From contig NZ_JAFBCX010000007.1 in NCBI RefSeq assembly GCF_016907955.1, positions 248,001-312,000 on the forward strand: a stretch of 64,000 nt of DNA. Direction: 5' to 3'. Position 1 is the first letter of the stretch; each line of letters opens with the position of its first letter. Shown here piece by piece: positions 25,618 to 34,208 of the stretch. The position numbers and the translations under genes are program-made. The stretch comes from Lentzea nigeriaca. GTDB lineage: Bacteria; Actinomycetota; Actinomycetes; Mycobacteriales; Pseudonocardiaceae. The notes beneath the pieces are model-generated. The model did not search any database. It was not told the origin of the DNA and saw only the letters and a program-made list of their open reading frames with translations.

Positions 25618-27544
25618 CACGAACCCTCCCACGAGTAACCAGGTGGACCGCCACGGCCACCACGAGGAACCCGGCCCCGATGGCGATCGTCAACGGCTGC
25701 AGGTAGAGCAGGAACACCGCGGCCGGAACGCACAGCAGGCGCTCCGGCCAGCGGGCAGGACCGAACAGCCAGCCGCCCGTCAGCACGGCGAGAGCGGCCA
25801 CGCCGAGCGCCGACGCACCGAAGGCCCACACCGAGTTCAGCAACGGCCCGCGCAACAACAGCGCGGCACCGGAATCAGTCAGCACGAACGCGAGCGGCAC
25901 GAGGAACGCGGGCAGCGTGTACTTCCACGTCTGCCACATCGTCTTCATGACGTCGCCGCCGGTCAGCGCCGCGGCGGCGACCGCCGCCAGCGCCGTCGGC
26001 GGTGTCACCTCGGACAGCACCGCGTAGTAGAAGATGAACATCGCGGTCTCGGCCGGCTCCACGCCCAGCGTGATCAACGCCGGCCCGATGACGACCCACG
26101 AGATGATGAACGACGCCGTCACCGGCACGGCCAGACCGAGCACCGACACCGCGACGGCCGCGAACACCGCCGTCAGCATCAGGACCACCGTCTCGGACGA
26201 GGACAGCGCTGAAGCCAGGTCCACCAACGACCCCGCAAGCGCTTGCCCCAGACCGGTCTTGGTGATCGTCGACGTGATCACGCCCGCCGCCGCGCACACG
26301 GCGATCACCGGCAACGCCGAGCGCACACCGGTCGACAGCGCGTCGGCCACCAACCGGAACCAGTCGCGCCGGTGGTTGATCAACGCGAACAGCGCCGCTA
26401 CTCCCGTCGCGTACACGACGGCCTTGTAGACGGGGATGTCGAGCGCCAGGAAGACGATGATGATCCCGAGCGACAGGAAGTGGTACCAGCCGAGCTTCAG
26501 CACGTCCCAGAACCGCGGCGCGTCGACGTCGACCGGCTTCGCCCCGAACCGCCGCGCGTCGGCCTCCACGGCGAGCGCGATGCCCAGGTAGTAGAGCAAC
26601 GTCGGGATGATCGCCCAGATCAGCACCGACAGGTACGACACCTGCAGGTACTCCGCGATGATGAACGCGGCGGCACCCAGCGTCGGCGGCGACAGGATCG
26701 CCCCGATACCGGACGCCGCGAGCAACCCGCCCGCGTTCTCCCTGGGGTATCCGGCCTTCTTCAGCATCGGCCACGTCACCGCGCCCAGCGACACGGTCGT
26801 CGCGGTGCCCGACCCGGACACGGTGCCCAGCAGGAACCCGGCGGTCGCCGCGGTCCGACCGGGCGCCGTCCGTGACTTGCGGAAGGCCGCGAAGCTGATG
26901 TCGACGAAGAACTTCCCGGCACCGGAGGCGTTCAGGACGGCGCCGTAGATCGTGAACAGCACGATGTAGGTCGCCGCGACGTCCAGCGGCGTCCCGTAGA
27001 ACCCGCTGGCGTCGTTGAAGAACCCGTTGATGATCTGGGAGAAGTCGACACCGGAGTGCGCTATCGACCACGACGGCGGCAGGAACCCGCCGTAGTAGGC
27101 GTAGGCGATGAACGCCAGGCACACCACCGGCAGCACCCATCCGGTCGTGCGCCTACATGCCTCCAGGATGAGAACGAGCAGCACGGCACCTGCCGCCACG
27201 TCCAACGACGAGAGCTGCCCCTGCCGGTTCAGGAACTCGTCGAAGCCTCCGAACAGCGGATACGCGCCGACCACGAAGGCCAGCGCCGCCAGCACCCAGT
27301 CGACGATCTTCGGGGAGTGCCCGCGGCCGTACGACAGGAACACCAGCGGCAGCGTCACCGCCAGGAAGATCACCAGGTAGTACTGGCTTCCCTTGGCGAA
27401 CGGGAAGAACACCTGCTTGAGCACCAACAGGGCGATCAGCAGGCCGGCGATCCACAGCGCCCGCTCCCACCTGGGTGAGAGCGCGCGCGACGGCATCTCC
27501 TCGTCGTGCTCCGCGACGATGCGGGCGAGGTCCGGGTTGGCCAC
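25607..27544 (-). CDS. TRAP transporter fused 4TM/12TM permease
   Basis: 645-residue polytopic membrane protein that fuses the small (DctQ-like) and large (DctM-like) TRAP subunits. About 17-18 hydrophobic segments are visible. Motifs of the DctM part include GTVSGSGTATTVSLGAVTWP, GGLLAASGIGAILSPPTLG and EVTPPTALAAVAAAALTG. Such fused permeases work with TAXI binding proteins and an ion gradient, and the partner is the next gene. The N-terminal 50 residues are cytosolic. Confidence 0.94.
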   Translation of the reverse strand: MANPDLARIVAEHDEEMPSRALSPRWERALWIAGLLIALLVLKQVFFPFAKGSQYYLVIFLAVTLPLVFLSYGRGHSPKIVDWVLAALAFVVGAYPLFGGFDEFLNRQGQLSSLDVAAGAVLLVLILEACRRTTGWVLPVVCLAFIAYAYYGGFLPPSWSIAHSGVDFSQIINGFFNDASGFYGTPLDVAATYIVLFTIYGAVLNASGAGKFFVDISFAAFRKSRTAPGRTAATAGFLLGTVSGSGTATTVSLGAVTWPMLKKAGYPRENAGGLLAASGIGAILSPPTLGAAAFIIAEYLQVSYLSVLIWAIIPTLLYYLGIALAVEADARRFGAKPVDVDAPRFWDVLKLGWYHFLSLGIIIVFLALDIPVYKAVVYATGVAALFALINHRRDWFRLVADALSTGVRSALPVIAVCAAAGVITSTITKTGLGQALAGSLVDLASALSSSETVVLMLTAVFAAVAVSVLGLAVPVTASFIISWVVIGPALITLGVEPAETAMFIFYYAVLSEVTPPTALAAVAAAALTGGDVMKTMWQTWKYTLPAFLVPLAFVLTDSGAALLLRGPLLNSVWAFGASALGVAALAVLTGGWLFGPARWPERLLCVPAAVFLLYLQPLTIAIGAGFLVVAVAVHLVTRGRVRDAA

Positions 27545-27585
27545 GATCGCACCGTACTGTGGGCCCGATCACAACGTCAGACGAT

Positions 27586-27601
27586 CAATCCAAAGGGATT
27601 G
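27586..27601. repeat. Inverted repeat before TRAP permease gene
   Basis: Perfect 6-bp arms, CAATCC-AAAG-GGATTG, in the 64-bp gap between the zinc-finger gene's stop and the TRAP permease start (both leftward). No T-run follows on the transcribed strand, so an operator for the TRAP operon is as likely as a weak terminator. Confidence 0.4.
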
Positions 27602-27608
27602 CAAAGAC

Positions 27609-27878
27609 TCAGACGACGGCACTATCCACATAGCACCAGCGCCAGTCCTCGCCCGGCTCGAACGAGCGCATGACCGGATGCTGGGACGCGGCGTAGTGCT
27701 TCGTCGCGTGCTTGCCGGGGCTCGAGTCGCAGCACGCCACGTGCCCGCAGGAAAGGCACATCCGCAGGTGAGCCCAGTTGTGCTCACCCAGAGCGAGACA
27801 GTCGACGCAGCCCTCTGTCGACTCCGGCGTCACCGACTGGGGCAGCGCTCCCACGTGCGAACAGGTCATGGCATCCAT
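27609..27878 (-). CDS. UBP-type zinc-finger domain protein
   Basis: 89 residues, almost entirely one ZnF-UBP domain: CSHVG, then CVDCLALG, MCLSCGHVACCDSS, KHATKHYAASQHPVM and a final WRWCYVD. All Cys and His ligands for zinc and the aromatic pair seen in ubiquitin-binding relatives are present. The start may be ATG 27878 or ATG 27869. It is divergent from a CPA1 antiporter gene with 19 bp between them. In eukaryotes the fold reads the free C-terminus of ubiquitin; its bacterial role is not established. Confidence 0.88.
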   Translation of the reverse strand: MDAMTCSHVGALPQSVTPESTEGCVDCLALGEHNWAHLRMCLSCGHVACCDSSPGKHATKHYAASQHPVMRSFEPGEDWRWCYVDSAVV

Positions 27879-27897
27879 CTTTACGCAGAATGAGCGC

Positions 27898-29445
27898 ATG
27901 CACGGGCCTGAACTTCTGCTGCTGTTACTCGGGGCGCTGGTCGTCACGTCCATCGCCCGCCGGCTGAACTGGTCGGCGCCGCTGGTGCTGGTCGCGGTCG
28001 GGCTCGTGGTCTCGTTCATCCCAGGTGTGCCGGAGTTCGAGCTCGATCCGCACCTGATCCTGGTGCTGGTCCTGCCGCCGCTGCTCTACAGCGCCGCGCT
28101 CGACAGCTCGTACCTGAACATCCGCGCGAACCTGCGGCCCATCGGCCTGCTCGCGATCGGGCTGGTGCTGTTCACGACGTTCGTCGTCGGCGTCACCGCG
28201 AAGCTCGTCTTTCCCGACCTGCCGTTCGCCGCCGCGCTCGTGCTCGGCGCGGTGGTGGCTCCGCCGGACGCCGTCGCCGCCGTCGCGATCGGTCGGAAGC
28301 TCGGCCTGCAACGCCGGGCGATGACGTTGCTCGTCGGCGAGAGCCTGATCAACGACGCCACGGCGCTGACGGCGTTCAAGGTCGCGGTGGCGGCCGCGGC
28401 GGGAGCGGCCATGCATCCCGCCAAGGGCGTTGGGCTGTTCCTGCTCGTCACGGCTGGTGGCATCGCGATCGGCCTGGTCGTGGGCGTGGTGGTGAGGTTC
28501 CTGCGCAAGCGGCTCTGCGAGGGCGTGCTGGAGAGCGCGCTGGGACTGCTCGTGCCGTTCGGGGCCTACCTGCTCGCGGAAGAGGCCGCCCACGTCTCGG
28601 GTGTGCTCGCGGTCGTCGTCGCGGGCCTCTACGTCGGCCACCACTCGCCGCGCGGCACCTACTCGACCCGGCTGCAGGACGCGGCGGTGTGGCGGTCGGT
28701 GGACGTGCTGCTGGAGTCGTTCGTCTTCGCGCTCATCGGCCTGCAGGTGTCGGCGATCATCAGCAACGTCGACCTGAACGCCGGCCTGCTGCTCGGCGCG
28801 GGAGCCGTCCTGCTGGCCACGGTCCTCGCGCGGTTCGTCTGGATGTACCCGGCCTCCTACGTGCCGATGTACCTGTCCAAGCGCTTGCGTGAACGAGAGC
28901 GGTGGCCGCATCTGGGCCAGGTCACGGTGATCGCGTGGGCGGGTATGCGCGGCGTCGTCACGCTCGCCGCGGCGGCCGCGATCCCGCCGGAGGTGCCGGG
29001 CCGGGACATCATCCTGTTCTGCGCGTTCGTGGTCACCGTCGCCACGTTGCTGTTGCAGGGCACGACCTTGCCGTGGGTGATCAACAAGATCGGCTTCGAG
29101 GGTGACGACGCGCGCAAGGACGCGCTGGCGGAGGCCCAGATCCAGCACCGGGCCGCGCAGGCGGCGGTGACCAGGCTGGACGAGGAGATCGCGGACGTGC
29201 CCGACCACGTCCGCGACCAGCTGCGGGCGCTCGCCGAGCACCGGGGCAACGCCGCGTGGGAACGGCTCGGGCGTCAGGAGGAGGAGAGCCCGGCCGCCGC
29301 ATACCGCAGGCTGCGCAGGATGATGCTGAGCGCGGAGCGTGACGAGTTCATCAAGGCCAGGGACGCCGGCGAGATCGACGACGAGGTGCTGTTCCGCGTG
29401 CTGCGGGAACTGGACTTGGAAGAAGCCGCACTTTCCCGTGAGTAA
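27898..29445 (+). CDS. CPA1-family Na+/H+ antiporter
   Basis: 515 residues with about 12 TM segments and a cytosolic C-terminal tail. LVGESLINDATALTAFKVA contains the Asn-Asp pair of electroneutral NhaP/NHE exchangers, and VLGAVVAPPDAVAAVAI is the other discontinuous helix motif. From about residue 405 (GDDARKDALAEAQIQHRAAQ) a charged helical tail follows, as in actinobacterial Na+/H+ antiporters. ATG 27898 begins right at the first TM helix. The adjacent divergent zinc-finger gene is probably related in function. Confidence 0.93.
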   Translation: MHGPELLLLLLGALVVTSIARRLNWSAPLVLVAVGLVVSFIPGVPEFELDPHLILVLVLPPLLYSAALDSSYLNIRANLRPIGLLAIGLVLFTTFVVGVTAKLVFPDLPFAAALVLGAVVAPPDAVAAVAIGRKLGLQRRAMTLLVGESLINDATALTAFKVAVAAAAGAAMHPAKGVGLFLLVTAGGIAIGLVVGVVVRFLRKRLCEGVLESALGLLVPFGAYLLAEEAAHVSGVLAVVVAGLYVGHHSPRGTYSTRLQDAAVWRSVDVLLESFVFALIGLQVSAIISNVDLNAGLLLGAGAVLLATVLARFVWMYPASYVPMYLSKRLRERERWPHLGQVTVIAWAGMRGVVTLAAAAAIPPEVPGRDIILFCAFVVTVATLLLQGTTLPWVINKIGFEGDDARKDALAEAQIQHRAAQAAVTRLDEEIADVPDHVRDQLRALAEHRGNAAWERLGRQEEESPAAAYRRLRRMMLSAERDEFIKARDAGEIDDEVLFRVLRELDLEEAALSRE

Positions 29446-29511
29446 CCGTTCACCTGCATTTCGTGTTGCGATGCTTGGGTGCGCTCTCAACCGAAATGGG
29501 GAGGTCGAACG

Positions 29512-30609
29512 ATGTTGCCCAGAATGATCCGGGCCCGTGGTCTTGCCGCCGCCGTCCTCGTCTTCGCGGGCGCGGTGGTGGCATCCCTGCCCTCCGCGTC
29601 GGCTCACGACGACAAGGGGCCCATCGTCATCGGGCACCGCGGTGCGTCGGCGTACCGGCCGGAACACACGCTGGCGTCCTACGAGCTCGCCGCGCGCATG
29701 GGCGCCGACTACGTCGAGCCGGATCTGGTGTCCACAAAGGATGGTCAGCTGGTCGCCCGGCACGAGAACGAGATCGGCGGCACGACCGACGTCAGCACCA
29801 GGACGCAGTTCAAGGACCGGCAGAAGACCAAGGTCATCGACGGCACGTCGATCACCGGCTGGTTCACGGAGGACTTCACGCTGGCCGAGCTGAAGACGTT
29901 GCGCGCCAAGGAGCGCATCCCGGCGATCCGCCCGCGCAACACGCTCTACGACGGCCGCTTCGAGGTGCCGACGCTGCAGGAGGTCATCGACCTCACCAAG
30001 CGCCTGTCCCGCGAGCTGCACCGCGAGATCGGCATCTACCCCGAGACCAAGCACCCGACGTACTTCTCGTCGATCGGTCTCGCGCTGGAGCCGAAGCTCG
30101 TCGACGTGCTCAACCGCAACGGCCTCAACCGCCGCAACGCCAAGGTGTTCGTGCAGTCGTTCGAGGTCGCGAACCTCAAGGAGCTGAACAGGTCGCTGCG
30201 CGTGCCGCTGGTGCAGCTCGTCAACGGTTCCGGCGCGCCGTACGACTTCGTCGTGGCCGGTGACAAGCGCACCTACGCCGACCTGGTGACCCCGGCCGGG
30301 CTGCGCGAGGTCAGGTCGTACGCGGACGGCGTCGGCGTGACCAAGGACCTGATCATCCCGCGCGACGCCAACGGCTTCCTCAAGGCGCCGACGACAGTGG
30401 TCAAGGACGCGCACAAGGTCGGCCTGATCGTGCACGCCTGGACGTTCCGCAACGAGAACTCGTTCCTGCCGGCCGACTTCCGGTCCTCGACCGACCCGGC
30501 CGCGTACGGCCGGGCCTTCGAGGAGTACGACGTGTTCTTCAAGACCGGGCTCGAGGGCCTGTTCGCGGACAATCCCGACACGGCCATCGAGGCCAAGGTC
30601 AAGCGCTAG
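29512..30609 (+). CDS. Secreted glycerophosphodiester phosphodiesterase
   Basis: 365 residues with a Sec signal peptide (LAAAVLVFAGAVVASLPSASA), then a GDPD TIM barrel. Catalytic elements: IGHRGASAYRPEHTLASY, YVEPDLVSTKDGQLVARHEN and the late YPETKHP and HAWTFRNEN. It hydrolyses glycerophosphodiesters outside the cell, providing phosphate or glycerol, or acting on teichoic-type polymers. The start ATG 29512 has GGGGAGG 6 nt upstream. It overlaps the convergent LLM gene by 11 bp. Confidence 0.93.
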   Translation: MLPRMIRARGLAAAVLVFAGAVVASLPSASAHDDKGPIVIGHRGASAYRPEHTLASYELAARMGADYVEPDLVSTKDGQLVARHENEIGGTTDVSTRTQFKDRQKTKVIDGTSITGWFTEDFTLAELKTLRAKERIPAIRPRNTLYDGRFEVPTLQEVIDLTKRLSRELHREIGIYPETKHPTYFSSIGLALEPKLVDVLNRNGLNRRNAKVFVQSFEVANLKELNRSLRVPLVQLVNGSGAPYDFVVAGDKRTYADLVTPAGLREVRSYADGVGVTKDLIIPRDANGFLKAPTTVVKDAHKVGLIVHAWTFRNENSFLPADFRSSTDPAAYGRAFEEYDVFFKTGLEGLFADNPDTAIEAKVKR

Positions 30610-31723
30610 CGAGTGCGAGCGTGCGGTCCCCGTCGAGCAACCCGCGTTGCTTCAGCAGGGGCCGCACGCCCTCGCCGAACCAGTACGCCTCCTCCAGGTG
30701 CGGGTAGCCGGAGAGGACGAACTCGCTGATCCCGACGGAGTGGTACTCCTCGATGAGGTCGGCGACCTCCGAGTGCGACCCGACGAGCGCGGTTCCCGCA
30801 CCACCGCGAACCAGTCCGACGCCCGCCCACAGGTTCGGGTAGATCTCCAGGCCACGGACGCCGCGGCTGAGACCACCGCCGTGCAGCGCCAGCATCCGTT
30901 GCTGGCCAACGGATTCCGACGTCCGCAACTGCTCCTGCGCCTTCGCCACCGCGGCCGGGTCCAGCGCGTCGAGCAGCCGCGAAGCCGCCGCCCACGCTTC
31001 CGCAGACGTGTCGCGGCTGATCGTGTGCAGCCGGATGCCGAACCGGATCGGCCTGTCCGTCAACGCCCGTACCCGCGCGATCTTCGCCGCCACGTCCTCC
31101 GGCGGCTCTCCCCACGTCAGGTACACGTCCGCATTGCGGGCAGCCACCGGCAAAGCGGCATCCGACGAGCCACCGAAGTAGATCGGCGGCACCGGGTCCG
31201 GCGCGGCCAGCACGGTCGCGTCCCGCACCTGGTAGTGCTTGCCCTGGAACGAATAGGGCTGCCCCGTCCAGGCTCCGCGCACGATCTGGAGGAACTCGTC
31301 GGTGCGCGAGTACCGCTGGTCGTGGTCGAGCCAGTCGCCGAACCGTTGCTGCTCAACGGAATCGCCGCCGGTCACGACGTTCAGCAGCAGCCGTCCGCGC
31401 GAAATGCGTTGATACGTCGAGGCCATCTGCGCGGCGAGAGTCGGCGACAGCACGCCCGGCCGGAACGCCACCAGGAACTTGAGGCGAGACGTGAGCCCGA
31501 TCAACGCGGCCGTGGTCAGCCACGCGTCCTCGCACCACGTGCCGGTCGGCGTGAGCACGCCGGTGAACCCGACCTGCTCCGCCGTGCGCGCGATCTGCGC
31601 CAGGTAGTCGATGTCCGGCTCGCGACGCGCCCCGGCGACAGGTGCCCGCTGCGCGTGGAAGTGCTCCACGACCGTTCGCCCGTCGCCGGACGTGGGCAGG
31701 AACCAGTGCAGTGTGACGCTCAT
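30599..31723 (-). CDS. LLM-class flavin-dependent monooxygenase (SsuD-like alkanesulfonate monooxygenase)
   Basis: 374 residues, bacterial-luciferase-like TIM barrel. It begins MSVTLHWFLPTSGDGRT, the usual SsuD start, and has GVLTPTGTWCEDAWLT, LNVVTGGDSVEQ, PIYFGGSSDAALPVAA and SGYPHLEEAYWFGEGV. SsuD uses FMNH2 and O2 to release sulfite from alkanesulfonates. No SsuE reductase is nearby. The ATG overlaps the ssuA stop by 4 bp, making it the last gene of ssuCBA plus monooxygenase. Confidence 0.92.
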   Translation of the reverse strand: MSVTLHWFLPTSGDGRTVVEHFHAQRAPVAGARREPDIDYLAQIARTAEQVGFTGVLTPTGTWCEDAWLTTAALIGLTSRLKFLVAFRPGVLSPTLAAQMASTYQRISRGRLLLNVVTGGDSVEQQRFGDWLDHDQRYSRTDEFLQIVRGAWTGQPYSFQGKHYQVRDATVLAAPDPVPPIYFGGSSDAALPVAARNADVYLTWGEPPEDVAAKIARVRALTDRPIRFGIRLHTISRDTSAEAWAAASRLLDALDPAAVAKAQEQLRTSESVGQQRMLALHGGGLSRGVRGLEIYPNLWAGVGLVRGGAGTALVGSHSEVADLIEEYHSVGISEFVLSGYPHLEEAYWFGEGVRPLLKQRGLLDGDRTLALASA

Positions 31724-32691
31724 GCGAGATCTCCCTGGAACCTCGTGTCGACGAACTTCGCGAAGTCGACCTTGCCGGGCAACGTCTTGTCCTCGGTGAA
31801 CGCGTCCGCGAGCTGCTGCTCCGAGGAGATCAGGGTGTCGTCGATCTTCACCGGCAGGTCGCCGTTGCGGTTCACCGCGGCCAGCGCGACCTCGTACTTG
31901 AGCCCCGTCTCCGCCGCCCACGCCTTGGCCCACTCCTCGCGGTGCGTGTCGGCCCACTTCTGCGCCTTGTAGTAGCGGATCAGGTACTCCTTGATCGCCG
32001 GGATCTTCCCCTTGTCGTCCAGGGCTTTCCGGCCCGCGACCTGGAAGCCGTACCCGTTCGCCCTGCCCTCGCCGGTGGTGAGCACGCGCGCCCTGGCCTC
32101 CTGCTGCGCCTGCGCGGTGTAGGGGTCCCAGACCGCCCACGCGTCGACTTTGCCCTGTGTGAACGCTCCGTACGCGTCGCTGGGCTGCAGGAAGTTCAGG
32201 GTGACGTCCTTGGTGGTGAGCCCGGCCGCGCGCAACGTGAGCAGGACCTGGCCGTGCGCCGAACTCCCCTTGGCGACGGCGATGTTCTTGCCCTTGAGGT
32301 CTGCGACGGACTTCAACGGCGAGGTCTCGGGCACGAGGATCGCGTCTGCCTCGACCTGGCCCTTGGACGCACCCACCGCGGCGATCTTGGCGTTCGCGGC
32401 GGCGGCGAAGATCGGCGGTGTGTTGCCGACGCCACCGAGGTCGATCGCACCGGCGGAGGCGGCCTCCAGCAGCGGCGGGCCCGAGGTGAACGTCGACCAC
32501 TCGATCTTGTACGGGAAGTCGTTCAGCAGACCGGCGGCCGTGAGCACCGCCTTCGCGTTGCCCTTCTGGTCACCGACCTTGAGCACGACCTCGCCGGCCG
32601 GGGTGTCCTGCGCGGTGGCCGAGCACCCGGTGGTGAAGATGATCGCGGCGAGCAGGGCGAGCAGCTTCTTCTCAAGCAGCTGTTTCAACAT
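31720..32691 (-). CDS. ssuA: Aliphatic sulfonate ABC transporter substrate-binding lipoprotein
   Basis: 323 residues. The N-terminus MLKQLLEKKLLALLAAIIFT with lipobox TTGC marks a lipoprotein. The NMT1/SsuA-like domain has VLKVGDQKGNAKAVL, VGNTPPIFAAAANAK, VAKGSSAHGQVLLTLR and VDAWAVWDPYTAQAQ. It delivers sulfonates to SsuBC. ATG 32691 has GGGAGTGG just upstream; its first codons overlap the ssuB end by 20 bp. Confidence 0.92.
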   Translation of the reverse strand: MLKQLLEKKLLALLAAIIFTTGCSATAQDTPAGEVVLKVGDQKGNAKAVLTAAGLLNDFPYKIEWSTFTSGPPLLEAASAGAIDLGGVGNTPPIFAAAANAKIAAVGASKGQVEADAILVPETSPLKSVADLKGKNIAVAKGSSAHGQVLLTLRAAGLTTKDVTLNFLQPSDAYGAFTQGKVDAWAVWDPYTAQAQQEARARVLTTGEGRANGYGFQVAGRKALDDKGKIPAIKEYLIRYYKAQKWADTHREEWAKAWAAETGLKYEVALAAVNRNGDLPVKIDDTLISSEQQLADAFTEDKTLPGKVDFAKFVDTRFQGDLA

Positions 32692-33373
32692 CCACTCCCA
32701 GGTCGGCGAGCACGCGGGTGCGTTGCTCCACAACAGAGGCCCGGCGGCGCGGGCGGGGCAGGTCGACGTGGTGCGTGGCGACGATCCGGCCCTCGTCGAG
32801 CACGAGGATCCGGTCGGCCAGCAGCAACGCCTCGTCGACGTCGTGCGTCACGAGCAGCACGGCGGGCCGGTGCTTGGCCCACAGGTCTTCCACAAGGTGG
32901 TGCATGGCGAGGCGGGTCAACGCGTCCAGCGCGCCGAACGGTTCGTCCAGCAGCAGCACGTCGGGTTCGCGGACCAACGCCCGCGCGAGCGAGACCCGTT
33001 GCGCCTCGCCACCGGACAACGTCAGCGGCCACGCGTCGGCGTGATCCGGCAACCGCACCTCTCGCAGCGCCTTCAAGGCGATCGCGCGGCCGTCCGGCTT
33101 GTGCAGGCCCAACGCGATGTTGCGCCAGACCTTGCGCCACGGCAGCAGCCGCGGCTGCTGGAACGCGATCGACACCGCACCGGAGACGCGTGCTTCGCTG
33201 TCGATCTCTCGATCGAGGCCGGCCAGGATCCGGAGCAACGTCGACTTGCCGCAGCCGCTGCGCCCGAGCAGCGCCACGAACTCGCCCGGCGCGATCTCCA
33301 GGTCGATGCCGTCCAGCACCGTCCGCGCACCGAAAGCCTTGCGCAGACCGCGAATGCTCACCGGGTTCGCCAT
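32672..33373 (-). CDS. ssuB: Sulfonate ABC transporter ATP-binding protein
   Basis: 233-residue ABC ATPase with Walker A GRSGCGKST, Q-loop FQQPRLLPW, signature LSGGEAQR, Walker B VLLLDEP and switch His in VTHDVDEA. The LLPWRKVWRNIALGL run is typical of the nitrate/sulfonate/taurine group. ATG 33373 (MANPVSIRGLRKAFG) overlaps the ssuC end by 16 bp. It energises the permease SsuC. Confidence 0.94.
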   Translation of the reverse strand: MANPVSIRGLRKAFGARTVLDGIDLEIAPGEFVALLGRSGCGKSTLLRILAGLDREIDSEARVSGAVSIAFQQPRLLPWRKVWRNIALGLHKPDGRAIALKALREVRLPDHADAWPLTLSGGEAQRVSLARALVREPDVLLLDEPFGALDALTRLAMHHLVEDLWAKHRPAVLLVTHDVDEALLLADRILVLDEGRIVATHHVDLPRPRRRASVVEQRTRVLADLGVDVETAA

Positions 33374-34125
33374 CGCAGGACCCTCCTCTCCAGCAACCGC
33401 ACCAGCGCGTCGGTGGTCAGGCCGAGCAGCGCGTAGACCACGAGGCCGACGACCACGACGTCGGTGCGGAGGAACTCGCGGGCGTTGTTGATCAGGAAGC
33501 CGAGCCCGGCGTCGGCGTTGATCTGCTCGCCGACGATCAGCGACAACCAGGCCGTGCCGAGCGCGATCCGCAGTCCCACCATGGTTTGCGGCACCGCGGA
33601 CGGCAGGACGACGTGCACGATCCGTTCGAGCCGGCTGTAGCCCAGGACTCTCGCGGCCTCGACGAGGCCGGGATCCGTCTGTCTGATGCCCGAGTGCAGG
33701 TTGAGGTACAGAGGGAAGGCCACACCGGACGCCACCAGCGCGAGCTTGGGTTCCTCGCCGATGCCGAACCACAGGATGAACAACGGGATCAGGCCGAGGT
33801 GCGGCAGCGTCCGCACCATCTGGACCGGAGGATCCAGCAACGTCTCACCCCACCGGGAAAGACCGGAAACCAGGCCCAGTGCGACGCCGACGACGCCGCC
33901 GATGAGAAATCCGAAGAAAACGCGGCCGAGGGAAACAACGAATGCGTCCGCCAATTGGCCATCCGCGATCAGCTCACCGGCCGACTGTGCGACGGTGAGC
34001 GGAGAGGCCAGTTTCTCGGGCGAAAGCACACCCGTTGAGCTGGCCAGTTGCCACAGAAGGACCAGCGCGACAGGGCTGATCCAGCGCAGCTGCAGCGCGG
34101 GTTTCCGAGCAAGAGAAAGGGCCAC
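33358..34125 (-). CDS. ssuC: Sulfonate ABC transporter permease
   Basis: 255 residues, about six TM segments, with the ABC permease EAA loop (EAARVLGYSRLERIVHVVLP). FGIGEEPKLALVASGVAFPLYLN is characteristic of SsuC/TauC. The gene begins at GTG 34125, which lies inside the 3' arm of a perfect 12-bp hairpin (34117-34156). No other good start is available in the next 20 codons. It is the first gene of ssuC-ssuB-ssuA-LLM. Confidence 0.9.
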   Translation of the reverse strand: MALSLARKPALQLRWISPVALVLLWQLASSTGVLSPEKLASPLTVAQSAGELIADGQLADAFVVSLGRVFFGFLIGGVVGVALGLVSGLSRWGETLLDPPVQMVRTLPHLGLIPLFILWFGIGEEPKLALVASGVAFPLYLNLHSGIRQTDPGLVEAARVLGYSRLERIVHVVLPSAVPQTMVGLRIALGTAWLSLIVGEQINADAGLGFLINNAREFLRTDVVVVGLVVYALLGLTTDALVRLLERRVLRWRTR

Positions 34126-34156
34126 GGCCCGAATTACAGGCGGAGCCGTGGCCCTT
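34117..34156 (-). promoter_or_regulatory. 12-bp perfect hairpin enclosing the ssuC start codon, with T-rich tail
   Basis: On the leftward strand the arm AAGGGCCACGGC is followed by 16 nt and then GCCGTGGCCCTT. The arms are exact reverse complements. The ssuC GTG is part of the second arm and CTTTCTCTT follows. It could be a terminator after purA, an attenuator of the ssu operon, or a structure that hides the start codon. A second inverted repeat, ACGACGC...GCGTCGT, lies just upstream at 34162-34190. Confidence 0.65.
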
Positions 34157-34208
34157 CGTCAACGACGCCCAAATCGTGAAAAAGCGTCGTACCTGGAGAT
34201 AATCTGTG

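Noticed and set aside
27925..30435. Very long open frame (836 codons) on the minus strand opposite the antiporter and GDPD genes
   Set aside because: Composition is Arg/His/Asp-rich without domains. It is the usual high-GC antisense frame of two well-supported genes.
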